Shown piece after piece: positions 8,798-17,503 of a stretch of DNA of 37,176 nucleotides. The stretch comes from an uncultured Anaeroplasma sp. Lineage in GTDB: Bacteria; Bacillota_I; Bacilli_A; Acholeplasmatales; Anaeroplasmataceae. The position numbers and the translations under genes were made by a program. The first letter of the stretch is position 1; the number at the start of each line of letters is the position of its first letter. The stretch is taken from NCBI GenBank assembly GCA_945920825.1, contig CAMEKD010000004.1, positions 1 to 37,176 on the forward strand. Reading direction: 5' to 3'. The notes below the pieces were generated by a model, which saw only the letters and a list, made by a program, of their open reading frames with translations, made no database searches and was not told where the DNA came from.

Positions 8798-9904
8798 TTA
8801 TTCCTTTAATAGATTCTTTAATTCTTCTAGAATCTCAGGTATTTTAATTTTTTGAGGACATAGTCCCATACAGGCACCACAGGAAATACAATCCTTAGGA
8901 TGACCTACTGTCTTAATTTCATCCTTATCCTCTAAAGCATCATAGCCTGATATTTTATATTCGTTAAATAGCTTTAAATAGGCTGGAATATTGATTTCAA
9001 TTGGACAATCATCCAAACAATATCTACAGCCTGTACAAGGAATAGATAAGGATTTATGGAAAATATCACAGGCTTTAAATAAAAGCTTCTTATCACTATC
9101 ATTTAGACAGTAATCATCATTAAATGTATTTACATTATCCATAATTTGCTCAAGGCTTGACATACCAGATAATATTACTCCAACATTATCTAAGCCTCTT
9201 ACAAATCTTAAGGCCCAAGAGGCAATGCTAAAGTTTGGCTTAGAAGCCTTTAATAGCCTACTTGCATCCTCATTTAAGCTTGCAAGCCTACCACCTCTTA
9301 CAGGCTCCATTACAAAGGTCTTAATACCTCTTTCCCTTAATATTTCATATTCTTCCTTAGTAGAGGAATACATCCAATCGAAATAATTAATTTGAAGCTG
9401 AGCAAAATCCCAGTTTGTGTAATCTCTAAATCTTTTTAGGGTTTCTACTCCTGCATGAGAGGAAAATCCTAGGTATTTAATTTTACCTATTCTCTTCATT
9501 TCCATGAAGAATTCAATTCCACCACTTGCAATATATTTATCCATGTTCGAATCTGTAAGACAGTGGATTAAATAGAAATCTATATAATCCGTTTGTAATC
9601 TTTTTAATTGCTCTTGAAATACTTCCTTGTAATTTGGGTTCGCATCATAATGCCATTTCGTTGCAAGATAAAAGGAATCTCTTTTATATTTCTTCATGGC
9701 AAAACCTAAGAATCTTTCAGAATCACCCTTAGAATATACATAGGCAGTATCGTAGTAATTTATGCCATTTGCCATGGCATAATCAATGATTTCTTGACTT
9801 TTTTCATAGTCAATTTCTTCACTATTCGGCTTCATAGGAAGTCTCATATTTCCCATACCTAAGCGCGATAATTTAATGCCATCCTTAAAATCAAAATATT
9901 CCAT
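8798..9904 (-). CDS. Aldo/keto reductase with C-terminal 4Fe-4S ferredoxin-type domain
   Basis: 'MGNMRLPMK', 'YYDTAYVYSKGDSERFLG', 'YIDFYLIH'; C-terminal 'CTGCRYCLDDCP' and 'CISCGACMGLCPQ'. Confidence 0.9.
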   Translation of the reverse strand: MEYFDFKDGIKLSRLGMGNMRLPMKPNSEEIDYEKSQEIIDYAMANGINYYDTAYVYSKGDSERFLGFAMKKYKRDSFYLATKWHYDANPNYKEVFQEQLKRLQTDYIDFYLIHCLTDSNMDKYIASGGIEFFMEMKRIGKIKYLGFSSHAGVETLKRFRDYTNWDFAQLQINYFDWMYSSTKEEYEILRERGIKTFVMEPVRGGRLASLNEDASRLLKASKPNFSIASWALRFVRGLDNVGVILSGMSSLEQIMDNVNTFNDDYCLNDSDKKLLFKACDIFHKSLSIPCTGCRYCLDDCPIEINIPAYLKLFNEYKISGYDALEDKDEIKTVGHPKDCISCGACMGLCPQKIKIPEILEELKNLLKE

Positions 9905-9912
9905 ACATTCTC

Positions 9913-10719
9913 CTACAAGCTATGCTTTGGGGGTTCATTATTTAAAAATTGATTGATTTGTAAATATAACAAATCCCCTATATTTTTTAATGCTTCCTTC
10001 GTGTTCGATGCAATATGAGGATACGCAATAACTCTCTCCTTTAATAAAGGATTATCCATCTTTAAGGGTTCATCCTCAAATACATCTGTTGCGTAGCATA
10101 ATAAATGATTTTCTCTTAATGCTTTTATAATGCATTGACTATCTACGATTGCACCTCTTGCTGTATTAATCAAAATAGCATTTTTCTTTAAAGCTTTTAA
10201 TCTTTCTTCGTTAAAGAAGTGATAATTATCCTTATTTAAGCTCATACAAATAAAGATAAAATCGCAATCCTTTACCTTTTCTTTAAAGGAATCCTTTCTT
10301 TTATAAATCGTAACATCCATAGAAAAAGCATTTATAAGCATTTCTTCTAATCTTTTCCCAATATGACCATAGCCTAAAATACATGCACGCTTTTTATATA
10401 GCTCCATTTTCCCATATTTTCTTGCTGCCTCTAGTGCAAGGAATATACTAAATTCAGCTACACTTTCATAATTTTGGTATGGCGCATTGAATAAAGCGAT
10501 GCCCTTCTTTTTAGCATATTCTATATCTACTTCCGATATACCTGTACCATGGATGGCAATACATTTTAAATTCTTTGCTTGATCTATGAATCTTTTATCC
10601 ACTCTTAGATTTCTTGTAATTACAATATCTGCAGTATCTATCCTATCTACAATTTCATGATTTAATTTTAAATTTGAAACGAAGGATTCATCTACATATT
10701 CAACCAAATAGATTTTCAT
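9913..10719 (-). CDS. D-isomer-specific 2-hydroxyacid dehydrogenase, NAD-binding (short form, 268 aa)
   Basis: 'CILGYGHIGKRLEEML' Rossmann motif, 'NTARGAIVDSQCIIKALRENHLLCYATDVFEDEPL'. Confidence 0.88.
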   Translation of the reverse strand: MKIYLVEYVDESFVSNLKLNHEIVDRIDTADIVITRNLRVDKRFIDQAKNLKCIAIHGTGISEVDIEYAKKKGIALFNAPYQNYESVAEFSIFLALEAARKYGKMELYKKRACILGYGHIGKRLEEMLINAFSMDVTIYKRKDSFKEKVKDCDFIFICMSLNKDNYHFFNEERLKALKKNAILINTARGAIVDSQCIIKALRENHLLCYATDVFEDEPLKMDNPLLKERVIAYPHIASNTKEALKNIGDLLYLQINQFLNNEPPKHSL

Positions 10720-11447
10720 ATTCCCAAATCCTTTAATTTTTTCAAATAAAAATGATTCGTTTGATCTATTCCTACAGGTACAAAGGTCGTATATCCATGC
10801 ATACCTAAATAGACATCGGTTTCCTTGTTATCATCATAGGTTATTTTTTCATCACATTCATCATAGGAACCCTTATTATTAATAATAAATTCCGTTTTAA
10901 AGCTTTTAATGCCCTGTCTACAGAATCTATAGCCTAAGGAACGATTAAATTTCTTTGTAGGGAAATTTACATTTAAAACATATTCTAAGGAATATAGCTT
11001 ATTCTTAAAAATGTATTCCAATACGCCATCAATCTCTCTTTTTGCAAGCTCCATACATCCTCTATCTGTAGATATAGCAACTCCAGGAATACCTTCAATT
11101 AAACCTTCCTTAGCTGCCGCAACTGTACCAGAATATAGGATATCTGTACCACAGTTTAGGCCATCATTAATTCCAGAAAAAACAACATCAAACTTTTTCT
11201 TAAGTACACTTGTAGATAGCCTTACACAATCCGCAGGAGTGCCACTGCATGCATAGCATAATATTCCATCAATAGCCTCTACCTCTACAAAGTGAATTTG
11301 CTGACGAATTTGTAAGCTATGGGAGGCTGCACTTCTTCCTATATTTGGTGCAACTACCGTTACATTACCATATTTCTTTAGTGCTTCTGCAAGTATTTTA
11401 ATACCAATCTCAAAAACACCATCATCATTTACTACTAATATTTCCAT
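10716..11447 (-). CDS. surE: 5'-nucleotidase SurE
   Basis: N-terminal 'MEILVVNDDGVFEIGIKILAEAL', 'VAPNIGRSAASHSL', 'FSGINDGLNCGTDILYSGTVAAAKEG'. Stop overlaps the next start (ATGA). Confidence 0.93.
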   Translation of the reverse strand: MEILVVNDDGVFEIGIKILAEALKKYGNVTVVAPNIGRSAASHSLQIRQQIHFVEVEAIDGILCYACSGTPADCVRLSTSVLKKKFDVVFSGINDGLNCGTDILYSGTVAAAKEGLIEGIPGVAISTDRGCMELAKREIDGVLEYIFKNKLYSLEYVLNVNFPTKKFNRSLGYRFCRQGIKSFKTEFIINNKGSYDECDEKITYDDNKETDVYLGMHGYTTFVPVGIDQTNHFYLKKLKDLGI

Positions 11448-11459
11448 AAAAAAACCACC

Positions 11460-12164
11460 TTATTTTATTTTAGCTGCATCCACGAATGCTTTGAAAATTA
11501 ATTGTGATGCCGAATCCTTCAGCATATATTCTGGGTGCCACTGAAAAGCCCAACAAAACTTCATCTTAGGATGGTAAATTGCCTCAACTAAACCATCCTC
11601 AGATACAGCCATACTCTTTAGGCTAGATGCGATTCTTCTTACTGCCTGATGGTGAATACTATTTACCATCAAGGAATCACTCTTTATTAAATCTCTTAAT
11701 GGGCTATCATGAAAAACATAGACCGAATGAAATCCTAAATTATAGTCACCCTTCATTAAGTGAGGAACCTTAGATGGATGATCACTATCTAAATCCTGAT
11801 ATAAGGACCCGCCCTCAAGCACATTAATTAATTGAATACCTCTACAAATACCTAAAATAGCCTTATCGCTACTTTTTGCAATTTCATATACATTCTTTTC
11901 CATATCGTCCCTGATCGAATTAATTCTACCGCAGGTATCCTTAATCTTAGCCTTGTAAAGGCTTGGATTAATATCATTACCCCCAGTAAACAAATAGCCA
12001 TCGACGATACCATTTAATTCTTCAAGCTCAGCCCTTGTTGCACCATAAGGCAAAATGACAGGAATCCCTCCTGCCTCCTTAATTCCATCTAAATATCCCG
12101 GTAACATCCAAATAGAATTTAATTCTTCATCGTATAAGGGTAAAACACCAATAATAGGCTTCAT
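11460..12164 (-). CDS. Gamma-glutamyl-gamma-aminobutyrate hydrolase-type class I glutamine amidotransferase (peptidase C26)
   Basis: 'PIIGVLPLYD', 'LFTGGNDINPSLY', 'ILGICRGIQLINVLEGGSLYQDL', 'FQWHPEYM'. Start moved from 12197 to the ATG at 12164, which has a GGAG RBS. Confidence 0.9.
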   Translation of the reverse strand: MKPIIGVLPLYDEELNSIWMLPGYLDGIKEAGGIPVILPYGATRAELEELNGIVDGYLFTGGNDINPSLYKAKIKDTCGRINSIRDDMEKNVYEIAKSSDKAILGICRGIQLINVLEGGSLYQDLDSDHPSKVPHLMKGDYNLGFHSVYVFHDSPLRDLIKSDSLMVNSIHHQAVRRIASSLKSMAVSEDGLVEAIYHPKMKFCWAFQWHPEYMLKDSASQLIFKAFVDAAKIK

Positions 12165-12180
12165 AATAATCATCTCCAAC

Positions 12181-12197
12181 ATGTTAAATTTTAACAT
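12181..12197. promoter_or_regulatory. 17-bp palindrome ATGTTAAA-T-TTTAACAT, candidate operator upstream of the C26/surE operon
   Basis: Perfect 8-bp arms immediately 5' of the RBS of the 12164 start. Confidence 0.4.
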
Positions 12198-12250
12198 ATT
12201 ATTATTTCATAATAAAGAAAAAGCTACAATTCTCCTTTATAAGTATTAAA

Positions 12251-12270
12251 GGCTAGGATTATTCCCAGCC
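12251..12270 (-). terminator. Hairpin GGCTGGGA-ATAA-TCCTAGCC-TTTAAT, terminator-like
   Basis: 8-bp stem with one G-T wobble, weak T-run. Confidence 0.45.
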
Positions 12271-12274
12271 TTTA

Positions 12275-12349
12275 TTCGCACTTATGGTAGCGAGGCACCT
12301 TTTGTATTCAGACTTCGCACTTATGGTAGCGAGGCACCTTTTGTATTAT
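12275..12349. repeat. Two-copy direct repeat: 35-bp unit TTCGCACTTATGGTAGCGAGGCACCTTTTTGTATT, 5-bp spacer (CAGAC), 40-bp period
   Basis: Exact copies at 12275-12309 and 12315-12349. Confidence 0.95.
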
Positions 12350-12380
12350 AAATCATTTGAGGATATATCTATTTTCATCT

Positions 12381-12410
12381 ATAATATAGCAAAATTCCAA
12401 AAATTGTAAA
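12381..12410 (-). promoter_or_regulatory. Sigma70-type promoter TTTACA-N18-TATTAT reading into the tandem repeat
   Basis: Minus strand -35 at 12410-12405, -10 at 12386-12381. Confidence 0.45.
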
Positions 12411-12477
12411 GCATTTTTATCTGGGATAGTGTAATTAAATGCTTCTATTAACTTTAGGATTAAAAACTATGAATTCA

Positions 12478-13686
12478 TTATTCGTAGCTTTTCATAATAG
12501 ATACAGAAATATGGTCTTTATCTGGATACATTGTACCAGAATTAATATTAAGCATATTTAATTGCTCTTCTATATATTCCTTATGAACAATGAATATTCT
12601 TTCTTTGGAAACTGTATTTAAATGCTGGTATTCACCTGTCACATAATTACATAATCCAAATAGAATAAAGGATCCACTTTGTGCAATTATTCTTTCATTG
12701 ATCATACCAACCTTTACATGCCTTGGTCTAAGTAATACATCTGGTGTAAAGAAGGACTCATCAAAATAAGGAAGCTCATTTTGTATCTCGGCAACAAATC
12801 TTTTATAAGCAATAGAATTCTTATAAATCGATGGATCATTCTTTTCCTTAGATTCTAAAATCTTTTCATATAGCTCCTGCTTATAATTGGTTTCAAGTAC
12901 GGCTAAGCTAGATAATAGAGTTGTCGCATTAGAATCGGAATATTTTACATTTCTTATTGCCTCATTCATAACGACAACCTCACCAACACCTAAGCCCTTA
13001 TTCTTATAATTTTGTGGCTTATCACAAGCCATAAATAAGGCAACTAGTGGATTCGATGTGGTATCTAATAGCCTTGTTGGCATTTTATAATGCTGCATAG
13101 TCGTTAATATTTCAATATATTTCTTATTCGATAATTCATTATAAAATTGTGTTTTAAAATCCATATACATATAGGATTCATTATCGTAATATTTCTTTTT
13201 TCTATAAAGAGATGGAACAAGGGTATATTTATAGGAATAATGTCCTCTATAAAATGCCTCACACAAAGGATATTTTCTTTTTAATTCCTCTATTGCTTTT
13301 ATATAGTCCCCAACATTACCAATGACATAATTTCCATTCGGTAAGTGGGTAACACTCGCCAGCAAGGCCTTGAAGCAAACATTACTAATATCGGATACCT
13401 TGTTTGAAAAATCATCAAAGGATAAATATTCTATATCCTTTATTCTTTCATCATGCTGATTTACAAATAAATACATAAACTTATCTTCATCTTTTAGGGA
13501 ATAAATCTTATAATTTGCTTCTTCATTTATTACCATATATAAATCATTATCCGAAACATTAAAATGATTTATGCTTAAAAATGGTAAATCAACAGTACTC
13601 CATTTTGTAATAAAGAAGGAACCAAAATCACTATCATAGACAAATACGCCCTCTAAGATTTGATTATCAAAGTGAAGTTTGAACAT
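12478..13686 (-). CDS. FRG-domain-containing protein
   Basis: 'EAFYRGHYSYKYTLVPSLYRKKKY...' and 'TTMQHYKMPTRLLDTTSNPLVALFMACD' match the FRG domain; RBS GAGGGTG. Confidence 0.88.
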   Translation of the reverse strand: MFKLHFDNQILEGVFVYDSDFGSFFITKWSTVDLPFLSINHFNVSDNDLYMVINEEANYKIYSLKDEDKFMYLFVNQHDERIKDIEYLSFDDFSNKVSDISNVCFKALLASVTHLPNGNYVIGNVGDYIKAIEELKRKYPLCEAFYRGHYSYKYTLVPSLYRKKKYYDNESYMYMDFKTQFYNELSNKKYIEILTTMQHYKMPTRLLDTTSNPLVALFMACDKPQNYKNKGLGVGEVVVMNEAIRNVKYSDSNATTLLSSLAVLETNYKQELYEKILESKEKNDPSIYKNSIAYKRFVAEIQNELPYFDESFFTPDVLLRPRHVKVGMINERIIAQSGSFILFGLCNYVTGEYQHLNTVSKERIFIVHKEYIEEQLNMLNINSGTMYPDKDHISVSIMKSYE

Positions 13687-13720
13687 AGTATCACCCTCTC
13701 GTATATTATTTTACCATAAA

Positions 13721-15820
13721 CTACCTGTAAGTTGAAATATGAACTTTTCCAAAGCTCTCTAATATTGTAATATTACCACACTCATAAGTTTTATAGACTA
13801 TAGAATATTCCTCTAATCTTTTTATGATATAGGGTATTGGTAAATTATGGCTATTGTTCTTTGCAACAGATACAATAGAAATCTTTGGTGTTACATAATC
13901 TAAGAATTCCTTGCTTGAGGATGTATCAGACCCATGGTGTGCTACCTTTAATATATCACTATCCAGTAGGCTTCCATATTTCATAGCCAAATCATGTTCT
14001 TCTTCCTTTGTCATATCTCCTGTAAATAAATATTTTGTTTCATGAATTTTAAATTTTAAAACAATAGAATTGGAATTAGGATCTATATATGGATTTATTG
14101 GTCCAAGTATTTCCATTTCTATATCCCCAAATTTGATTCTATCCCCACTTTTTAAATAGGTAATAGAGAAATTTGGCATGATTTCTTTAAATTTTATATC
14201 CGAATATGGTGCATAGATTTTATCTACACTTAAATTTTTAATTATTTTTTCATAATCTCCTATATGATCAAAATCCGAATGGGAAAATAATAGAATATCA
14301 ATCTTATGGATCCCTAAGGATTTTATGTAATCATAAGAATTATATGCATCAATTAGCATATTTCCTCTATTGTTCGGCAATCGTATCAAGCAGGCATCTC
14401 CTTGTCCACAATCGATATAGGTAATCTCATAAAATGGATTTAAAATATTTATATTTATAGCACATAAAAGATAAGATAAAAAAATAAGGAGTGGTGGTAT
14501 TATTTTCTTCTTCATTCCTATAGAAAAAATGAAAAAGATAAAGAATACATAATAAAATAAGGATTTCCATATCGTAAAGGATGGAACAGTTATAAATAAA
14601 TTATATACCGTTATTCCTTCAAGATATGAATTTGTAAATATAAATACATATTTAAGTCCATAATCTAAGATAGGAAATAGAGTAACTAAATAGGATATAG
14701 GTATTAGGATAAAGGATAGAATTAAGCTGAATATTGGGCTTAATAAAAAGGATAATAAGGATATTCTATTGGTCATGTTGATTGTAATTGGGAATGTGGA
14801 AAAATAAATCAATATATAGGTTTTATATGCACTTTTTAAGCTGCTATCTCTTCTATTAAATATGAGCACAAAGGAAACCAAATAGGATAATATAAAGCCA
14901 CTAGAATAGATTTGATATGGATTTAATAGAAGCATTCCTATACAGGATATCGATAAGATATCTAATCTTGTATAGGGAACTTCTCCTTTTTTATTGATAG
15001 CACCTAATAAAACAAATAAAATAGCTCTTTGCGCACTTGGTGGTGCCCCAATAAGAATTCCATAGGTAATAAGAAACACTATTGGAATAGTCTTTTTATA
15101 ATATTTAAATACCTTAAGTAAAATAAAGGATATTATTTTAAATAAAAGAATAATATGTAATCCACTAATCGCTAATATATGAGATATACCTAAAATACTA
15201 TAGGAATCTTTGACATCTTCTTCTAAGGTATTCATACCAAATACCATGGCTAGGCTATAGCTTAGAGATTCTTTGCTTAAATGTTTCTCTAAATAGCTTA
15301 TGTAATAATATTTAATGGAATAAATAGAAAAATAGGAATAGATTTTATTTATAGTCTTCCCTTTTGCTAAATAGGATATTCCTTTTCCATATAGATATTC
15401 TTTAGAATCAAAATCAGAGTCATAGCTTTTTTCATTCATTTCCTTTAGTTCAATTTTCAAATGAATGTAATCGCCAGGTTTATTTTCATGCATCCATTCC
15501 GATACCTCTATTTTATTTCCTTTATATAGAAGGATATAGGAATTCTCATTTTTTACATCTAAAACATAGCTATCTATTTCCTTTGGTATAGGGATTTCTC
15601 TTAATAGGGAAATCATTCCAATTTCTAATGAAAAAATAAGTAAGAAAATCGAAATAGGAATTAATAGGCGACTTTTTTTGTACAAAAATATTAAAAATAG
15701 TCCTAAAACAATAAAAAACGACCAATATTTTAAGGATAATAAAAAAAGTAATATGGGAATAAGAATTAGATGAAAGTCGTTACAAAACGGCTTTTTCCTT
15801 AATTGATGCCATAATTTCAT
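13721..15820 (-). CDS. comEC: ComEC/Rec2 DNA-uptake channel with C-terminal metallo-beta-lactamase domain
   Basis: Multi-pass competence domain ('ILGISHILAISGLHI') and MBL 'FSHSDFDHIGD', 'LFTGDMTKEEE', 'LKVAHHGSDTSSS'. Start placed at ATG 15820, with AGGTG upstream, instead of GTG 15829. Confidence 0.93.
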   Translation of the reverse strand: MKLWHQLRKKPFCNDFHLILIPILLFLLSLKYWSFFIVLGLFLIFLYKKSRLLIPISIFLLIFSLEIGMISLLREIPIPKEIDSYVLDVKNENSYILLYKGNKIEVSEWMHENKPGDYIHLKIELKEMNEKSYDSDFDSKEYLYGKGISYLAKGKTINKIYSYFSIYSIKYYYISYLEKHLSKESLSYSLAMVFGMNTLEEDVKDSYSILGISHILAISGLHIILLFKIISFILLKVFKYYKKTIPIVFLITYGILIGAPPSAQRAILFVLLGAINKKGEVPYTRLDILSISCIGMLLLNPYQIYSSGFILSYLVSFVLIFNRRDSSLKSAYKTYILIYFSTFPITINMTNRISLLSFLLSPIFSLILSFILIPISYLVTLFPILDYGLKYVFIFTNSYLEGITVYNLFITVPSFTIWKSLFYYVFFIFFIFSIGMKKKIIPPLLIFLSYLLCAININILNPFYEITYIDCGQGDACLIRLPNNRGNMLIDAYNSYDYIKSLGIHKIDILLFSHSDFDHIGDYEKIIKNLSVDKIYAPYSDIKFKEIMPNFSITYLKSGDRIKFGDIEMEILGPINPYIDPNSNSIVLKFKIHETKYLFTGDMTKEEEHDLAMKYGSLLDSDILKVAHHGSDTSSSKEFLDYVTPKISIVSVAKNNSHNLPIPYIIKRLEEYSIVYKTYECGNITILESFGKVHISTYR

Positions 15821-16319
15821 TCGATACACCTATAATTTTTTTTAGCTCGTCCCAGGATTCAATTTTCTTATTCTTCCTATATTCTATAATTTTATTCGCT
15901 CGTGCTTCCCCAATCCCATATAAGCGTATAAGCTCATATTTTTCTGCAGTAGATATTTTTATCTTACCTTCCTCTGTTACCTCTTCTATGAAGCAGGAGG
16001 TATCAGAGGATTCAATTTGAATTATTGTATCACTATAATATCTTTCCTTTAAATTATCCTCAAGTATGCTGTATTCATTTAAATATTTTTCTATTTTCGT
16101 AATGATATAGCCATAGGATGCGCCTATAGGCACTTCTAAAGTTACCTCCTCCTTGACCTCACCCTCTATTTTAATTTGTATTGTATTCTTATGAGTTGTA
16201 GGTATTACTACATCACGAACATTATTACTGAATCTCGAAATAAGGGTAGGTAGGAAGGATAGTAATAGAGTAATAGCTAAAATGATGATTATAATTATGA
16301 TTTCTTTTTTCTTATACAT
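15780..16319 (-). CDS. comEA: ComEA-like helix-hairpin-helix DNA-binding protein, N-terminal membrane anchor
   Basis: N-terminal TM; SLBB-like middle; 'KINISTAEKYELIRLYGIGEARANKIIEYR' type HhH; directly upstream of comEC. Confidence 0.88.
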   Translation of the reverse strand: MYKKKEIIIIIIILAITLLLSFLPTLISRFSNNVRDVVIPTTHKNTIQIKIEGEVKEEVTLEVPIGASYGYIITKIEKYLNEYSILEDNLKERYYSDTIIQIESSDTSCFIEEVTEEGKIKISTAEKYELIRLYGIGEARANKIIEYRKNKKIESWDELKKIIGVSNEIMASIKEKAVL

Positions 16320-16384
16320 ATTCTTATCTCCTCATAATAATAAATAGTCAAAATTTTTAAAAAAATTACAAGAAAATAAAAAAA

Positions 16385-16403
16385 ATGCTACAAAAAGTAG
16401 CAT
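16385..16403 (-). terminator. Terminator ATGCTAC-TTTTT-GTAGCAT-TTTTTTT
   Basis: 7-bp stem plus long T-run on the minus strand after the phosphodiesterase ORF. Confidence 0.8.
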
Positions 16404-16934
16404 CTAATAAGTATATTTCGCTATTTCCTCATGATCCATGGTATATAGCGTTATTGTATGATTTTCCCATATACCATAGCCTCTTTTAGAATTGTTTTTA
16501 GGTATGGTAATGGAGCCAGGATTTATTTTATAGAACCCTCTTTCATCCCAAATACATTCTGGGATATGGGTATGTCCAAATAAAACTAATGGAGATGTGC
16601 CATGATATAAATCCAAATGATGACCATGCTCAAGGTGAACCTCTATATCATTTAATATTCCATCAAAAGAATCTAATATTTTAAAATCTAAGACCATTTG
16701 GTCTACCTCTGCTTCGCAGTTTCCTTTAATGCATAGGATTTTATCCTTGTAAGGATTTAATAATTTTATGACCTCTTTGGGGTTATAAAATGGTGGGAGG
16801 TCATTTCTTGGTCCATGATATAGAATATCTCCAAGCAAAAGAATTTTATCACATTTTTCTTTTTCAAATTCCTCTAAAATAAATCTTGTAGAGTCACTTG
16901 CCCCATGAATATCTGAGACGATTAAATATTTCAT
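16404..16934 (-). CDS. yfcE: YfcE/MJ0936-family metallophosphoesterase
   Basis: 'YLIVSDIHGASDSTRFILE', 'LLGDILYHGPRN', 'GNCEAEVDQ', 'LFGHTHIPECI', 'NPGSITIPKNNS'. Confidence 0.9.
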   Translation of the reverse strand: MKYLIVSDIHGASDSTRFILEEFEKEKCDKILLLGDILYHGPRNDLPPFYNPKEVIKLLNPYKDKILCIKGNCEAEVDQMVLDFKILDSFDGILNDIEVHLEHGHHLDLYHGTSPLVLFGHTHIPECIWDERGFYKINPGSITIPKNNSKRGYGIWENHTITLYTMDHEEIAKYTY

Positions 16935-17371
16935 TCGTTTGTAACCTCGAGTAAAAGCTTTAGCGCAGTATAGATGTGATCAAATTGGGTATCCGAAATA
17001 GATTCAAAGAATGGCCAGGTATAATCTGAGATATCTACTAAAATGCTGTCGACCATTTCCTTAGTTTTATCTGTCAAATACACCTTCATGCTTCTAGCAT
17101 CCTCCTTAGATACCTTTTTCATTAAATATCCCTTTTGAATTAGACGATTAATTAATGGAGAAATCGTATTTGTGGATTTATGTAATCTTTTACAAATATC
17201 TGTAACTCTTCTTTCCTCTGGATGATGATATACATCTAGTATAATGACAGCCTGTATGCTAGATAGGCCGTAAGGTTCGCATAAGGCATCACGGATGTTT
17301 GTAAAATAACTCGATAGATCCTTAATCATTTCTATTATATTTTTTCTATTCTCTACTGAATTTTCATACAT
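16931..17371 (-). CDS. MarR-family transcriptional regulator
   Basis: Winged HTH 'LSSIQAVIILDVYHHPEERRVTDICKRLHKSTNTISPLINRLIQKGYLMKK'. Start moved to ATG 17371 (GGAGTG RBS); ATGA overlap with yfcE. Confidence 0.88.
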   Translation of the reverse strand: MYENSVENRKNIIEMIKDLSSYFTNIRDALCEPYGLSSIQAVIILDVYHHPEERRVTDICKRLHKSTNTISPLINRLIQKGYLMKKVSKEDARSMKVYLTDKTKEMVDSILVDISDYTWPFFESISDTQFDHIYTALKLLLEVTNE

Positions 17372-17470
17372 AAAGATCACTCCAATCTTTCTTTGTATTA
17401 TAAATTTAGCATTAAAGATTATTTTTTTCAAGATGATTATATCAATATCGACTTAAATTTTCCAAAAGGA

Positions 17471-17494
17471 AAAGTGGTGAATAATCACCACTTT
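17471..17494 (-). terminator. Terminator AAAGTGGTGA-TTAT-TCACCACTTT
   Basis: 10-bp perfect stem downstream of nifJ. Confidence 0.75.
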
Positions 17495-17503
17495 AGATTT
17501 ATA

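Noticed and set aside
10716-10719. Mycoplasma-type genetic code 4 (TGA = Trp)
   Set aside because: SurE and the MazG-like ORF end in TGA within ATGA overlaps with the next start, so TGA is a true stop here.
12275-12349. Possible mini CRISPR array
   Set aside because: Only two repeats with a 5-bp spacer and no cas genes; this is a simple tandem duplication.
12275-12410. Tandem repeats as part of a small coding ORF on the plus strand (FALMVARHLF...)
   Set aside because: The 40-bp period shifts frame between copies, so the repeat does not encode a repeated peptide; no RBS or start context.
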